From contig VXAY01004337.1 of the NCBI GenBank assembly GCA_013399855.1, forward strand, positions 1,398,068 through 1,462,067: 64,000 bases of DNA, in the 5' to 3' direction. The first letter of the stretch is position 1; the number at the start of each line of letters is the position of its first letter. A program made the position numbers and the translations under genes. The notes under the pieces are model-generated. The model was not told the DNA's origin. It searched no databases and was given only the letters and a program-made list of their open reading frames with translations. Positions 12,201 through 27,200 of this stretch are shown piece by piece. Source of the DNA: Oxyruncus cristatus. Lineage: Eukaryota > Chordata > Aves > Passeriformes > Cotingidae.

Positions 12201-15200
12201 TTTGGGAATATTTACTACAACATTGTAACCTGCAATGCAATTATTCACAAATTAATTATATAGAAAAATAGTCAAATACTAGTATATATGAACACAGATT
12301 TAACTAGTTTTATTCGCAAAACCCTACAGTGCACCAGAGACAACCAATGCTGAATGCCCTCGTGTTCTAGGAAGTGTCAGTGTTCAGAAATGTAAATTCA
12401 ACTCTTTACCACTAACACGAGTTCAACCTTCTCAGAAAAATCCCTAGAGAGCAGCACTACTCTAGAAAGCAGTCAAGTATATCAAGTGGGACACAGAAAA
12501 CACTGTGACTCCTCAAACTTAACCACAAAAATTTTATAGAAATCTGAATAAGTCACTTAGCATGAAATATCTCAATTCCCTGTTTATACAGTTGAGGTAG
12601 TTTTTCTCTCACAAGAATATTATTTCATGACAGCACTTTAAAGAATGAGTCTTAAATCATAGGAATATAATAAAATAATAATAACTAGTAGGAGTCTAAA
12701 AGTGTTGCTGGCCATACGCATAGGTAGATGTTTCAGTTAAACTAGCCATGCTTGATCCACATTCTCCTGCTTAAAGCTTGACTGCACTCCCTTTAAAATA
12801 CAAACGCTTCACAAATGAGCCATCGTTTCTTGTAATATCTCCAATTACTATTATGGTAGCCTTGTCATGAGATAATAAAATAAGGTGCATTGAGGTCTAC
12901 TTTTTAAAACAGTAACTCTGCACACAAACATAGGTTAAAAAATCCCAACCTGTTTCTCGCAGTTGTTAACCACAAATTCTAAAGAATTCTTACAGCTGAG
13001 AGAAACTGAGGAAGGCAAACAAATAATAAACACAAACATGCAATCTGAAGTATTAATATAAGCTTTGATAATTTTTCCACCTATTTCACTGTGTTTAACA
13101 ATCTTGCTGGGATTTAACTTTACTTGACTCACCTCTATGGGTAAAAATTTAAATGACAATATTCATTTTGTATTAGGTTTGGCTGGGATAGAGTCAATTT
13201 TCTTCACAGTAGCTGGCATGGGGCTGTGTTTTGGATTTGTGCTGGAAAATGTTGGTAATTCAGGGATGTTCTTGTTATTGCTGAGCAGAGCTTACACAGA
13301 GTCAAGGCCTCTTCTGCCTCTCATACCACCCCACCAGTGAGGACACTGAAGGTGCACAAGAACTGGGAGGGGACACAGCCAGGACAGCTGTGTCCCGGAC
13401 AACTGACCACAGGAATATCCCAGACAACAGTGTCATGCTCAGCATATAAAGCTAGGGAAAGAAGGAAAGGGGATGGTCGGAGTAATGGCATTTGTCCTCC
13501 CCACTCTCTGTTACCTGCGGCGAAGCCCTGCTTTCCTGGGGTTGAAAACCTGCCTGCCCATGGCAAGTGGTGCATTAATTCCTTGCTCTGCTTTGTGGCT
13601 TTTGCTTTACTTATTAAACTAAATTGTCTTTATCTGAACCCATGAGTTTGCTCACTTTTACTCTTCCAATTCTCTCCCCCATCCCACTGGGAGGCAGTGA
13701 ATGAGTGGCTGTGTGGTTCCAGCTGGGGTTAAACCATGACAAATTTCATAACTCACTAACTTTCCCGCGCTTTTAAGCTATTAAATCTATGCCATGCATT
13801 TAAATGAAGATTTCTAATTACAGGTCTATCACATTTACCAGCTGGGGGCAGCACTGCAATTGCAAATTGACACTGCAAGCTCTGGACAGATACAGTTTGG
13901 TCTATCTTCCAGCACACTGGGACAAAAAACCAAAACACTCAAAAATGCCCCTCATCTCATACAATAAAGACCTCGTGACAATAGAATGAAAGAAAACAGA
14001 ATATGGGGGAAATTATAAACAAAACTGCACAGCACGTTGTCAAGGATACACAAAGAGAATAGATCACATACTAGGGCACTGAGAATGACCATGGCCCAGG
14101 AAATCCCCAGATACTCTAATGCAATGCAATAATAATAGCCAACATAATAATAATGTGTATGTCATTAGATTACCACTTCCTAAAATAGGAGCCAAGTAAA
14201 TTAGTGTTTCACTGAAGTGAATTTCTGATGATCACTTCACTACTGTTTAAACAGTACTGACAATATTACAACTGCATGAATACAAGCACATACCACAGGC
14301 TCCTATTGTCAATTCCAAATTCTGCCTTACAAGTCAAATGACTCATTTCAGTATGAAATGGAACCAAATGAAGTTAAAAGAAAAAGATCAAGTGCACAGA
14401 CTTTGGCATACTTATCTTGTAATTCTAGTTCAGAAGTTTTTTTGGAAAAGAGTATTTCCTCAGACAATGTCTTCAGTCATCAGCCTAGGGATGTCTTAGG
14501 TCTCCCACGGATGATGGAGTTTTAATGGTCAGCTAACTACAACCTCTTGTTTGCATTTCTGTACTCCTAGTTGAGCACATCTAAATGATAATCCCGAATG
14601 TTTAGCATACTGTCCAGTAGTATAACTCCGTATCATCTTTTAAAATGCTATAATTCCAAGAACTTGAACCTAATTTAAACCTAATTCAACTAAATATAAA
14701 GCCATATTGTAAATCAAGATTTTCCTCATCCCAAAACATAGGGGTTTTTTTCCCCTCCAATTTCAATTTGAAGCAAATAAGTCTGTGACGACGGAAAGTT
14801 AATGAACAGCAAGAGAGTGACAGTCACAACCATATCTGCATAAAAGGCAGTTTCGTGTAATGGTCACTTGAATCGTAACAGATGTATTTTGTGACGAAAT
14901 TTGTGTGCTACCTACAAGCAGTTTCTCAGGACAGACACAAGAAAAAAATACATGTATTTGTATGGGAAGGGTACCTGTATCCCACCTTCAAGATTTTGGT
15001 AATTTTCAATTGGTGCAAGCCCGCTGCCAGGGAAGAGAAAATCCAATAGAACACTTTGGCATACTTTTCTCTTCACCAGCAACTCCTTTGTTCTATGAAG
15101 ATCCTATTTGGCAGCTCTCCAGGTATCATTTTCATTTTGCCTGTGGTCTCTTCCCACCAGTGAAGTGGCATGAAGGAGCCTTTAGGCTGACATTAACCTG

Positions 15201-18200
15201 GAGACTTCTGTCCTTATGTTCTGTGCTCTAACTACTTAATTGCACTGCTCCACATGTACAATAGTCTCTCCATACTTCCCAAAACAGACTACATATAGAA
15301 GAATTATCAGTAGCTCTGTTAGAGAAATTAAATCAAATAAATAGGAAATACCAGGGTTATTCAGAAGATTCTCATTCAGAAGCTGCCAATGAAGAGGAAA
15401 GAACATAAATATTGCTATCCCTGTTCTCTGGAAAGATAAGGCTCACATTTCACAGGCTATTTTCTTCATTATAGGAGAAAAGGAACCTCACCAGCTGCTC
15501 ACAACAGACTTCTTGCTATTTCTTCACACAGCCAAAAGGAGACATTGGAATATGTCCTTCAGCTGCATAGTTTCAGACAAAAGAATGAAAAATACAAAGC
15601 AGGAAGCATTCTTCCTTTTAAAATACTTTTACTCTCAGGATATCTTTTACTCATGTCTTTTGCTTTGACCTTAGGACAGACTGATTTTTTTTGCCATGTC
15701 ACAACGCTTGCCTCTGCATCCTTGAGAGGGAACGTGACTGAAAATCAGAAATATTTTTTGTTGAAAAAGCACTAAAGAACATACACTGATATCCCACTTC
15801 CTTAAATGTAAAGCATAATTTCTATGCCATACTGAAATGTGCATTAAGATTAAAAAAAAAACAAAACCAAAACAAACATACCATAACGAGCACTGTTGAA
15901 AGTACCTGCAAGTGTCTTACATGAGGAATTATCACCACCACAGATTCCACATTTGTCTATCCTTGCCTTGGAATTCAAAACGTGATCACAGCCTGCTTGC
16001 TACAAAAAATAAAAATAATAAAAAAGACCTGTGTCAGTCAGCCCAATAGAAAACAATAAAAACAAACAATGTAAGCTTCCCACTATCCCAAAATATTCTT
16101 GTTCACTGTATATATCTAATCTTCGTTGGAAATTCACTAAGTTTTTGAGTGCTGAGATGTAAGGGCAAAACACAATGGTGCTGTTGTATTAAGAATGTAC
16201 AATCCAAATAGAAGACTTAATATGTAAAGAACTGTATAAGAATACATAACAGTACATAAAGATTTTGTATAAAAAAAAATCAACATAGTACATAAATTTT
16301 AAGTTATATTTACATTAAAAGTCTTGGAATCCTAAAAGCAGTATGTGTGTGTACAGGGTCATTAATTCTTTTAAAGTTTGTCATTACTGTAAAATAAGCA
16401 ACGTAATATGCATAGATTATGATGGTTAAACTAAGAGAAGCACAATTTTTATGTATCTTTACTTAAACTTCCGTTTTTATTGAACTATGATAAAAAGAAC
16501 AGTTCTCTGGCATTTCCTCTTTCCTCTTGATTCAACACCATAAAAAGATCTACATGTTCTCCTCATCCTGAACTTACTCAGTTTCACTGCAATCAGCAGA
16601 ACAACCTGGGCTTGACAAAAAAGTCTTGAATTGTTATAACATAGCATCTTGCTTCTCCCAGCAAAATCTTGTGGCAATGCCATAGCTGCTATTAAGCAAA
16701 GAATGCTGAATTGATCCCTCTCAGGGTTCAGTTCCTCCTGATTTTACAATGAAATAATAACATTGTAATCTATCTACCCTTGGATTTTTCTACTTTTGTA
16801 CTTCTCTGGTACCAGAAATACAATGGTAATAAATAAACAGCATCTCCTTTCTTCTCTTTATGTCAATTTTGGATCAGTTTCTCTCTACTCACTTGGACAA
16901 TATTAACACTTTCACATATAACGTTTAATGAGGCAAGACTCTGGGTCTTCAGATTCAATTATATGTTCTTCACTTAATTGCCTCAATTTCTAGATCTCTA
17001 ATTTGATAGGGAATAAAATTAGCTTAAGAAAACTCAGAACATAGTATTTTCATTCAGGTTTATTTGGATTAATATTTAATATCTACTTTACCATCTGCTA
17101 AAATTGATTTTAATAATTAATAAGTTTAGATTTAAATACCCTGCATAAGCCTTGAACACAAAGGTCATTGGTTTCTGCTCCACAGGGAGTACCATCAGCA
17201 ACTCTGTCCTTCAGCTGATAGTAGGAAGTTGTTCCAGAAACTCGGCAAAAAAGTTTACAGCGATCTTTCATAGAAACTGGAAAGAAAATCCAACAGGTTT
17301 CTTGTCTGTTTTAAAACTTTAATTAAAGTAACATTTTTATTTTGTTAGTTGAAAAAATGCATAATTACTTACTACCACTGTATTTCGGAAGCCAGCGAAC
17401 TGCAGATGTAAGACCATTGATGTTGAAGTGTTTGCCATCAAATTCAGAGCACTGTTGCTCCCGGAAATCTTTTTTGCCTTTTGGACATGAATCTGTGTTA
17501 CATGACCGAAATTTCATCCTACGACCAACACAGTACCTTCCTCCATTTCTTGGTCTAATAAAGAAAGGTAAATGTAAAACACATTCATTTTCTGAAATTG
17601 CTGTTTTCCATTAAAAGTGGCTCAAGTCACTGATAAAAAAAGGTAAAATCTCACACAGCATTTTGTCAGCTGTTACTGATTTACACACACATACACTTAA
17701 CCTGTATTGCACTGTGCATTCATTCATACCCAAGAGAAGAAAATGAAACAATCTTTGTAAAATACTACTGCTGAGGTAGGTAGCAATCAAGCTACTGATG
17801 TTTATTAATGCCTATTACACTTTTACTTCTCTTAGAGTTATAACTATTTTGCCTGGGAAAAAGCATTATTAACTTAAAAGCTTTTATTAATTGAGCTAAG
17901 ATTATAGCCTTATTTTTAGAGAAGCAGCATATTCTCAGTGATTTGAAATTATTATTTTACAGAATGACAAAGAAAGAAGACAATTCAGAGCTGACACACT
18001 CTTTTCTGTAGTCCTAATATTGGTTTCAGTTTGGGGATCAAAAGAAATAAAAAGGGAAAATTGTGGAAAACACCCCATTTACTGCAAAGTCTAAAATACA
18101 TTTCCTAACAGCCATAAATCCTGACACAAAATAATTGAGTATTAGCATGTTCTTGGGGAAGACAAGAATAAATCACTGGCATATTGATACTATCAATCAC

Positions 18201-21200
18201 TACAGACTGACCGAGGCATATCTAACAGCAATCTAGTCTACTGCCTCTTGCTCATCAGAGAAAACAAAATAACCTGGGGTCATCTGATAGAAGTTAATTT
18301 ATCCCACTAATAATATCAAGTGGACGTGGCTTCCTAGAAAAACCTTGAAACAACCCAAGGAGCAGCTGTGGTTCTGCTTCTGGACAAGTTAAGGGTAAAG
18401 TTCCCCTTGACTTTTATTACAGAGAACGAAACCCACATGGAATTATTCAGTCAGTGGAAGTTTCTCATTACAAAGGTAAGCTGTAAATGACTCTGCTATA
18501 ACCAGTGTTCTTTGTGGGGCATTACCGATGGCGATGTTGTGGAAAAGCCTTAAATCAAAGCAAATCAAGTGTTTCACTAAAGAGATTAGTAGGGAATACA
18601 TATATTTCTTTTTTCAGCTCCTACTCCAAAGAAAGCATCGCAATGTTTAAAGAAACCTCAACAGTTAGAATAAATCTTAAAAAAAAAAAAGACCCTGTCA
18701 AAATAAGTCCTCAGAAACATCTATAAGTATAAATTGTATTGTTTAAAGACAAGGGTGATCTAAAAGTCCTCTGCATATTAGTCTGTAGGTCTATATCTCT
18801 TTCCAAACATGGTTGAAACAAGCATGATTTTACTGGTGCTTCAAACTAATTTGTGCAGCTCACAATTTCAATTAGAACTAATCCATTCTTTCTTAATATC
18901 TTCATTATGCAGTAATGTAAAACACAATAAAAAACATACTCTGGTCGATTACACAGCCTGGTGGTGCTCTTGATTCCACCTCCACAAGTTCTTGAACATG
19001 AGCTATAAGGTCCCCAAGGCCCCCATTCTCCATCTACAGGACGCATCTCCATTTCTCTGCTCACACAAATTCCTTGGCGGCAGTGCTGCACAGTTGACAA
19101 ACAAAACAAAATTTTTAATTCCAAGCAAAAGCTTACTGTATATTTTAGCCACAGAAAGAACAAAGTTTAAGAGCAGCTCACTACTCTTATTTGGATCCAG
19201 ATATTGTCTAAAATGTTCGATTTCCTTTGAGAAAACTTACCCAGTACTCATATTTTCAATAATGCTGAAAAATGTCTAGACTTCTTTGCTCACTATGAAA
19301 GCTACTGGATGCTGAATACACATTTAAGTCTTGTCACTTTGTCCAAATGCCCTCACAAGACTCTTACAGTCCTGAATTCCCGGTATGTTTGCTTGCACAA
19401 ACTTCAAAAATAAATTTACAACTGCCTTTTATGTTTGAGATATTCCAGTTCAGTTTGGAACTCATGCTGATACAAAAAGTGAAAACTTACAACAAACCAC
19501 CAAGAAAATCAGGGTGTTTTGAAAATCTCAAAAGCTAACTATCTAATGGGATAGTTTGGGAAAAGCTGCCAAGTATTTAAGCCCTTGGTTATGGTAAAGC
19601 AAAGTGATGCTGTAGTTTCATGCCTGAACTCAGACTTTCACACCTATAACAAAAAGTGTGAAATATTTTATTTATATTTTACAAAATCTTTGTTATTTAC
19701 TACTAATTAAAAAAAATTATTACAATTAAAATGGAATTCATAGTTAGAGAAATAGTAATTCTTAGAGCAAGATACTACTTTACAATGTCAATTCTGTTAC
19801 TTCAGATTTTTTTCCTGGTGAAGAACTACCTATTTCCAACTAAAAATTTACATAAAGGCATAATTTTCATTTCATCTGCTGGGATTTACATTATTAAGAA
19901 GATAAAGATTGCAAAACTACTTTTTTGGGGTTAAGTTATGAGACCTCAACACACAATAACTGTGAACTGTTATTTACAGAAAGTTGTAGTTACTTTTTTT
20001 TTCCCAAAAGCATCAAGGGATCTATCTCTTGCTTCTAAATATTTACTGTCCAGTATCTGACTGCACTTCAGTGGTTATTCAAGCAGTACCTGACTAAGAA
20101 GTCTAAATGAGAATCTTATGATTGGTGCATGTGTAACTTTTTCCAAAGAACCCGCAGGAATTACCAGCACTAATCCTATTGATGACTTATGGCAGTTGGA
20201 ATTCTAATTCACTTGTATGCTTTAGAAAATCCCAAGTAGTATATTTGATCACAACATAGCGGAATAGTTTACATACTAATATAGAATATTTACAAGATCC
20301 TATAATGTCAGCACAATGTATCCTGCTGACTTCTATGTGGATGTGGTGTCAACTTTGTCCTTGACTACAAACACCACCTGAGGCATCAAAGACTGCCCAT
20401 ATCTGCAGACAAGACACTGGGCAGGGCTGAATACATGGGGTCAGTGCTCATACATAATAGAGAGAATTCTTTATTTTAGATGCCTGTTTGCAGACTCAGG
20501 ATTAGACTGATCACTAATTAGGTTCGTTGTCAGGAGGGATTCTCCTAGACATATTGACAGGGAGTGGCTTATTCCATCTTTCCATGCAGTATATACACAG
20601 ATCAGTCACTAGAATCATCAGAACAGATTATGTCAACTCAACTGCTTGTTATTTCCGAAGCTTAGGCTTTGCCTCTCCGCAACACAAAACAGTGCTGGAT
20701 TACCTTAAAGTCTAGAGGGGTTTGGGTAACTAAAGTCTCTGGCACATAAAACATCTCCAGAATTTCTGACAGACAAAAGATAAAATGATTCAAGGATTAC
20801 AGCCTTTTTTTAATTAACTATGGCATTTTAAAAATTTATTGTAGGAGTATAAATTTTGCTGAACACACAAAAACTGTGCGCAGTCTTTCTTAACGTAGCC
20901 GAATGACACAAAACTCAAATGTAGTTCAGTGGTTTTATTACTGCATAAAATAATATGTAAATGCAATTTTTCCTAATTAGTATATGCTTTTATTATATTG
21001 ATACTTATGTTCTATGCTATTGATCATTTTGCTCTCAAAACAGGAATTTGTCACAGAATCTGATTCTCTTCTCAGGGTTCTACCTGAGTTCATAATTCAA
21101 CTTCATGACAAAAGTGCCTGCTTGTATAACTCTTCACCACACCAACTCTTGCCCACAAGCCGTATCTTTGAAGACCTGGTTGCCTTCCCCTAAGAATATG

Positions 21201-24200
21201 ACCATTGCAGGTGATTGTAAAGCCCAAAGCAAACACAGAAAAAATCTAGATCTATCTTTTCATATAACCATTTAAATGATCCAATCAGTCAGATCATCAC
21301 TTGCTCGATGCAAAGACTAATGCTTTAATTTAACACCAAGAAAACTACATATGTGCATATGAAGTCTCACAGGAGTGCTCACTGTTAGTTTTTATTATTT
21401 TTTTCAAGAACGCCCTTAGGGTACCGGTACTTTTACATACCAACCTTCTAGTACTTAGCATCAAGTACCTAGTAATAAAAGATAGTGCAGCCATAAGATA
21501 AATGAGGAAACATTAAAAACTTGCCTTTCCAAGAACTGTCATTAGCATCTTAGGAAGTAATTTTTTAGACTATAGGCTGAGGATTTTAAATCCTCCTTCA
21601 CAAAACAAATACTGCATTCTAATATGCAACAATGACCTAGCATTTAGGGGTTTTTTCAATCCAGAAAAACATTCACAGTAACTTGAAGGGAACTTTCAGG
21701 AAAAGAGAGTTGTAAAATGAAATTTTATACCCACAACAGCATTAATTTGATCCATAAAAATGCAAAGCATATGTTCACATCTGGGATTTTAATAGGTTAT
21801 TCAACAAACTTGTCTCAGCTATTGTTCTGCTGCATTCCTACTGAAGCAACACGATGAAGTCACGGTAGAAAACTCCAGCACCAGACATGTTCCAGATGTT
21901 CCTCTGTGCTTGATTGAATCATTGCTTCACTGAGAATACTGTGATATACAGAACTTCCATAAACTTAAATATAATTGCTAAACAATTTTTTCCTGAATTT
22001 TTTTCATAGCAAATATAACGTATGCATCATGTAAAGTGGGTGTCACACTTAATTCCAAACATACTGACTGCAGTAAGTGACAATGCTGCTCTAGCCAAGA
22101 TCAACAGTTGGTTTTCCGTCAAAAAGACAAATTCTGACCCAAATCCGCATCTAGTTATTATATCTTCAGAGATGAGAGGGAGGGTTAATGGTTCAAATTT
22201 GGTTTGTATTTTGTAATAACCTGCTTATAATAAACAGTTTGAATCTTACCTATGGATTACCCTATGATTTGATAATTGACTTTGAGTGCTTCCAACTTAC
22301 GTCTTACTCAATTTGCCAAATTTCCAGGAAAGCAACTTCAAAAGAAATTATTAAAGCATTACTTGCCAGGCTATGCTTGATTTCGACTGAATCAAGGAGA
22401 GTGATAGATGCATGCAGAACAGGACTAGAGCTCCTCTGAAATCAAGCACTTCCTACACAGCCTTCTATGACTCACAGCAGGAAAAGAACTCCAAGTTCAC
22501 TCTTATTTCCTATATTTTCCAGGCTACTCACAGATATACACATGGCTTTTGAAGACCTTAAGACAAAGACTGACTGGTGCTCAGTGTATGAGGACATAAT
22601 TTCATGCACTGGAGCCCCACATAGCCTTGCAGAAAAAGAGACAAACATGTTTTCCTGAGCTTATTTCCAGATACAAACACGTTTCTATGGATGATACTGG
22701 TAGCTGCTGGTGCTTCTAAAAGCAAACAAGATGACTGTACACCAAAGACAAGTATGAGGAGCAAGTGAAATGGACAAAGCATTGCAGAAGTGGCCATGAA
22801 GATCTGTATTTTGCCTGCCAAATATCCAGTTTTATTGTTCTGACTCTTTTTTTTGCCTTATAAAATACAATCCAAACAGCACCCTAAGAATGACTGTGAA
22901 TAGCACGGGAAGAGAAAGTTATAGTGGATTGAGTGCAGGAAAGGAAAACAGGCATAGCTGGTAGCCACGAAACTGAAGAACACTAAACAGTGCTTTGCTG
23001 CAGCAGATCAGTTCACTATGATGCATCTGGCCTGTAGCTGAAGTATGAGCATGAACTGTCTCAAAGAAGATTGCAATCACACAGAGCTGGGACAGGACTA
23101 TGAATCTTAGAAGTTATACAGATTCAGCAGAAAAGCCCAAGAGCAGGGAGTGAAGATAAACACCCACTCGAATGCCAGACTCTTGTTGGTGCTGCCTGTA
23201 CCTATGTCTATGGAGTGTTCCCATTCATTCCCTTGAATGAATGTACTGCTACAGGCCTGTCTCAGCTGCAAGTGGATGTAATGAAACCTTCTGCTGTACA
23301 CTAAACCTCTGCCTCCTCTACATCTTCCTCCTGTAATACACATAGTCCAGAAAGCACACTGCTCTAAGAACCAAGGTGAGAGTGGGACCCTAGAGTATAT
23401 AAAAGGAGTAAAAACTGAGCAGTTAATAAAATGAGTGTACAAGACAGAAGAAACGGAGCTTGGAAAGATATCTAACTGAAGTTGTAACCACAGCATCTCA
23501 GGCCTCTCTCTCTGTAGCATGGATTCTCAGACAAGTTCGAATTTATAACTCAAATACATTACCTATAAACCCCACAAAAATTTTTTTTTCAACATTTTCA
23601 ATTTGTTCTTACAAAAAATCTGCATACTTTATTTTTTCCCTTGAAACTTTTAATTTTCTCTAATTACATCTCATCAGAAAAGTATTTCTGTGAAATCCTG
23701 GTTTACAGAAAAAATTCTTGGTTTGAGCCCATTCTTTACTCCATTCTTAGAGTTCAAAAGATCTGCTGCTGTTTTCCAGATGGTGAACATATCCCCCTAT
23801 CACCCAACTCTGATAAAATCCATCTGAATTTTTTATACTTACTTTACATATATACACACAAAATGATTTATTCTTTCAGATTAAATATCTCCATGTATTA
23901 CATACATGAGGTAGTCAAGCTATGCAATGATTTTTAATAGAAATCAATACATGAGTAGTAACCTACAACTGAAGAACAGCAAACATACTTCGGAATTAGA
24001 CTGGTACTTCTTTTACTGTTCAAAGCAGTTCTTTGTCGCTCTGCATCTCCATTCTCAATTGTCCCTGTAACCCTACCTATTCTAGATATTTTTAGATGCT
24101 AGCTCAACATATATCTACAGCGAACAGAAGTGATAAACATTTCTCTAAAACACACATGGGCATATGCTTTCCAATGAAACTGTTACTTGTATCATGTGAA

Positions 24201-27200
24201 CTCCTTCTTGCTGTTAAACAGTTTTTTCCAGACTTCTATGACATTTGTTTTATTCTGTGTTTAAGTAGCAAACTGCCATTATATAGAACAGGACTGCTCC
24301 AGGACAAGGAAAAGTTTGGGTCAGAATCACATGGCTACCTCCTACCTCTCCATTCCAATGTTCAAGGAATCAATGGAATATGGGCATATTCCTATATTCC
24401 TCAGGAATCCAGGAAGGACAAGAGTGCAACCCTTTCAAGAGCCTCAAAATATAATTATAAAACCTCCACACTTCATAGGGTATTTTTGCTGTTATTTTCA
24501 CAGGAAAAACAACTTGTTCGGAGAGTGCCACTCCTAGAAGATAGATGGTTTCAACAACTATTTTTCTTTGGAGATTTTTTTTTTTTGGCTCAGATGTGTA
24601 TCACTAACTCCAACAGATGAGTTACCACTATTGGAATGAATATCATAGAAATTACATAACTATAAACTGCATAAATTTCATTATATAGAAGCCATGATTC
24701 AGAGCCAGGTGTAAGCTGGACATGGACGTGTAAGGAGAGTTTGTATATCAGTTGGCTTGTAGCCAATTTGGTTACACGTAATAGTGTAGATATTTATTTT
24801 TCATAACACTTCTAGCTTCCTACTCCTTCTAATTAGATCCACCATGAAAAGGGATTAAGTATTTTCTCTGAATGTCATCAACCACAATGCAAAAACTGGT
24901 ACCCTGAGATTTAGAATTTTGTTTGGGTTTTTTAAATATGAGCAAAGATATGAAAAATACCAAAACCTGAATCACTCTCCAAACTCACTCCAATGGAATT
25001 TTAGAAAGAAGTTTAAAAAAACACCTCCAAAACTTCTCATGTTTGAGGTGTGGAAAAATTCTTTATACTATCCCAAGAGGATAAATGCAAGTATATGCCT
25101 CACTATAGAAACCCAAAAAATAAAAGAAACAGACAACAAAATAAAAGAAAACAACTGAAAACATAATCCAAACAAGAGTCCGCTGGTCTACAGAAATTTC
25201 AAAGCCTAAAGAAATTTTTGACTAGAATGCAACAGGAAAACCTAAGAGGAAGCAGGGCTAGAAGTTCTGCTCTAACTTGTTCACATTTCCTAAACATCCA
25301 TCAAATTAGCACCTGTCTGGAACATGACAACGAGAATTATGATGGTTAAGAGAAGAAAACCAGGCCAATTAAAGCAGTTCAGTTTCTGTACTAACGGAAA
25401 ACAATTCCCTCATATGTCTTGTAATGCATAGGAGCATCCTCTGCTATCTTGGTCCTCAATGCAGGATATAAATACTGTTCTTACTATCATTTATGCTTTT
25501 AATTTATACAAAGTTTATACCACAACAACAACAATTGCAACTGTATCTACAAAATTCATTGTGGCATCCAGTGAGCAGTGTACATCTGAGTACCCTGTAC
25601 TGTTCAGCACTGTTCTTAATTTTAAAGAAACTCCCATGGTAGCTTTGATGACAGAAACAAGACACAAAAAAGCACTAAACATCTAATATTTTCATGGTAT
25701 TGTGCCCCATTGCACAATAAATAAACCATTTTAATACAAACTTTATTTTGTAGTTATGACCCATAATTGTATTTAGGAAGACAACTTAGGAATATCTACA
25801 CTTGTGTTTAATAATATCTCTCATAAAAGAACACCAGAAACACTTTCAAGAAATGACTAATGTAGTCCTATGGTATAGGACATAGAAGGATATACAAGTT
25901 CACCCCTGCAAAACTAGTAAGTGTTTACATATGGCATGTCCAGTTATATTGGCTATCATTTTGTCTCTGAAGTACCAAATAGGCTGCACTCCCTGCTTCA
26001 GGGAAGGTCTGTTTGAAGTTAAAAGAGCTGGCAGAAACTCAGACTTCCAACAAATCTTTGTGAAACCAAAGATACAAACAGTACCTGAAGTGACAAGACA
26101 CAACATTGAGTAGTGATGACATGAGAAACTCTACTCAGACATGGCAGAATTGCTACTTAGAGGCTATCATTAACCCTTAGCATTCAGAATGTATAATAAC
26201 AGGAGTTGAAGAGAAATTTTCACATATTTCAGCAGAAGTCCAACAAGCAAACATAATTAATTTTTACAGGCAACTCTGGATCAAGCAAAGTACAGTTTGA
26301 TCAGCTCAAAGAAATTTAAGTAGTCAGCTAAATGAAGTAAAATTGAAAGTTTTCTTTTTTACAAATAATAATTATAGAATATTACCTCTGTAGAATTAAT
26401 ACAGGCAATGTTCAGATTCTCAAGAAAATATTTTCTTTATTGACTATAAGACTCTGAAGAATTAGGCTGTGTTATCTCTTTAATGTTTTAAGAAAATGCT
26501 ACCCATACCTACTGCTGATATTACATATATATATTAAGAAGTCAGTGAGGTCTACAGGTGTGTGCACCCTGAGACATACAAAACACAGTTCTCTTTCAAA
26601 ATGTGTGCATGTTAATAGATTGCATATGGCAAGAAAATATTCCATTAGGAAGTGCAGGCATTCAGAAAAAGCTGTTTGCTCATGTGCTTAAGAGTCTCTG
26701 ATATCATTAGATTTCTACCTTCTTACGATTTTCGGGAAGGAAAACACAAGGACTGTTAGAGTAGTCCATAGAGCAAGATCCATTAATCAGACACACAACC
26801 TGTGAAATTTAGGTTTAAAAAGTTGATACTAAAATAACAAATGCCTCTAATGGACCTTTTCTATATACATGACAGCAATAATGTCACAAATGCCAAATAT
26901 AAATTGATTTAGGTTGCTGGTAAATATTAATTACAAGTACTAGTCACCATGTCTTATGCCCATTAACATCAACAGCGGCTTGTGGACTGAACTTGAAAAG
27001 AGCTGTCCCTTAGACAGAAACAGATGACAATTTGTCAGATTAATTAATTGCTGTTCTTTCTTACATCTTTCGAGGTAATGATTGTAATTAGCTCTTCACT
27101 TCCTAGAGAAAAATGGTTTCACAGCACTAATTAAACAAAACAGGGTTTTGAATTCTTATATAAAAGAAATCCTCTGATGTTGGCAAATTAGAGTCAATTT

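Noticed and set aside
13321..13645. 84-102-codon open frames at 13.3-13.6 kb
   Set aside because: Contained in the ERVL-like solo LTR; not genes.
23107..23520. 137-codon minus-strand open frame in the same intron
   Set aside because: No domain recognised and no fit with ADAMTS20 phases or sequence; treated as chance.
24096..24620. 174-codon plus-strand open frame in the E11-E12 intron
   Set aside because: No recognisable domain, low-complexity Phe runs from T-tracts, and no promoter or splice context. Consistent with chance.
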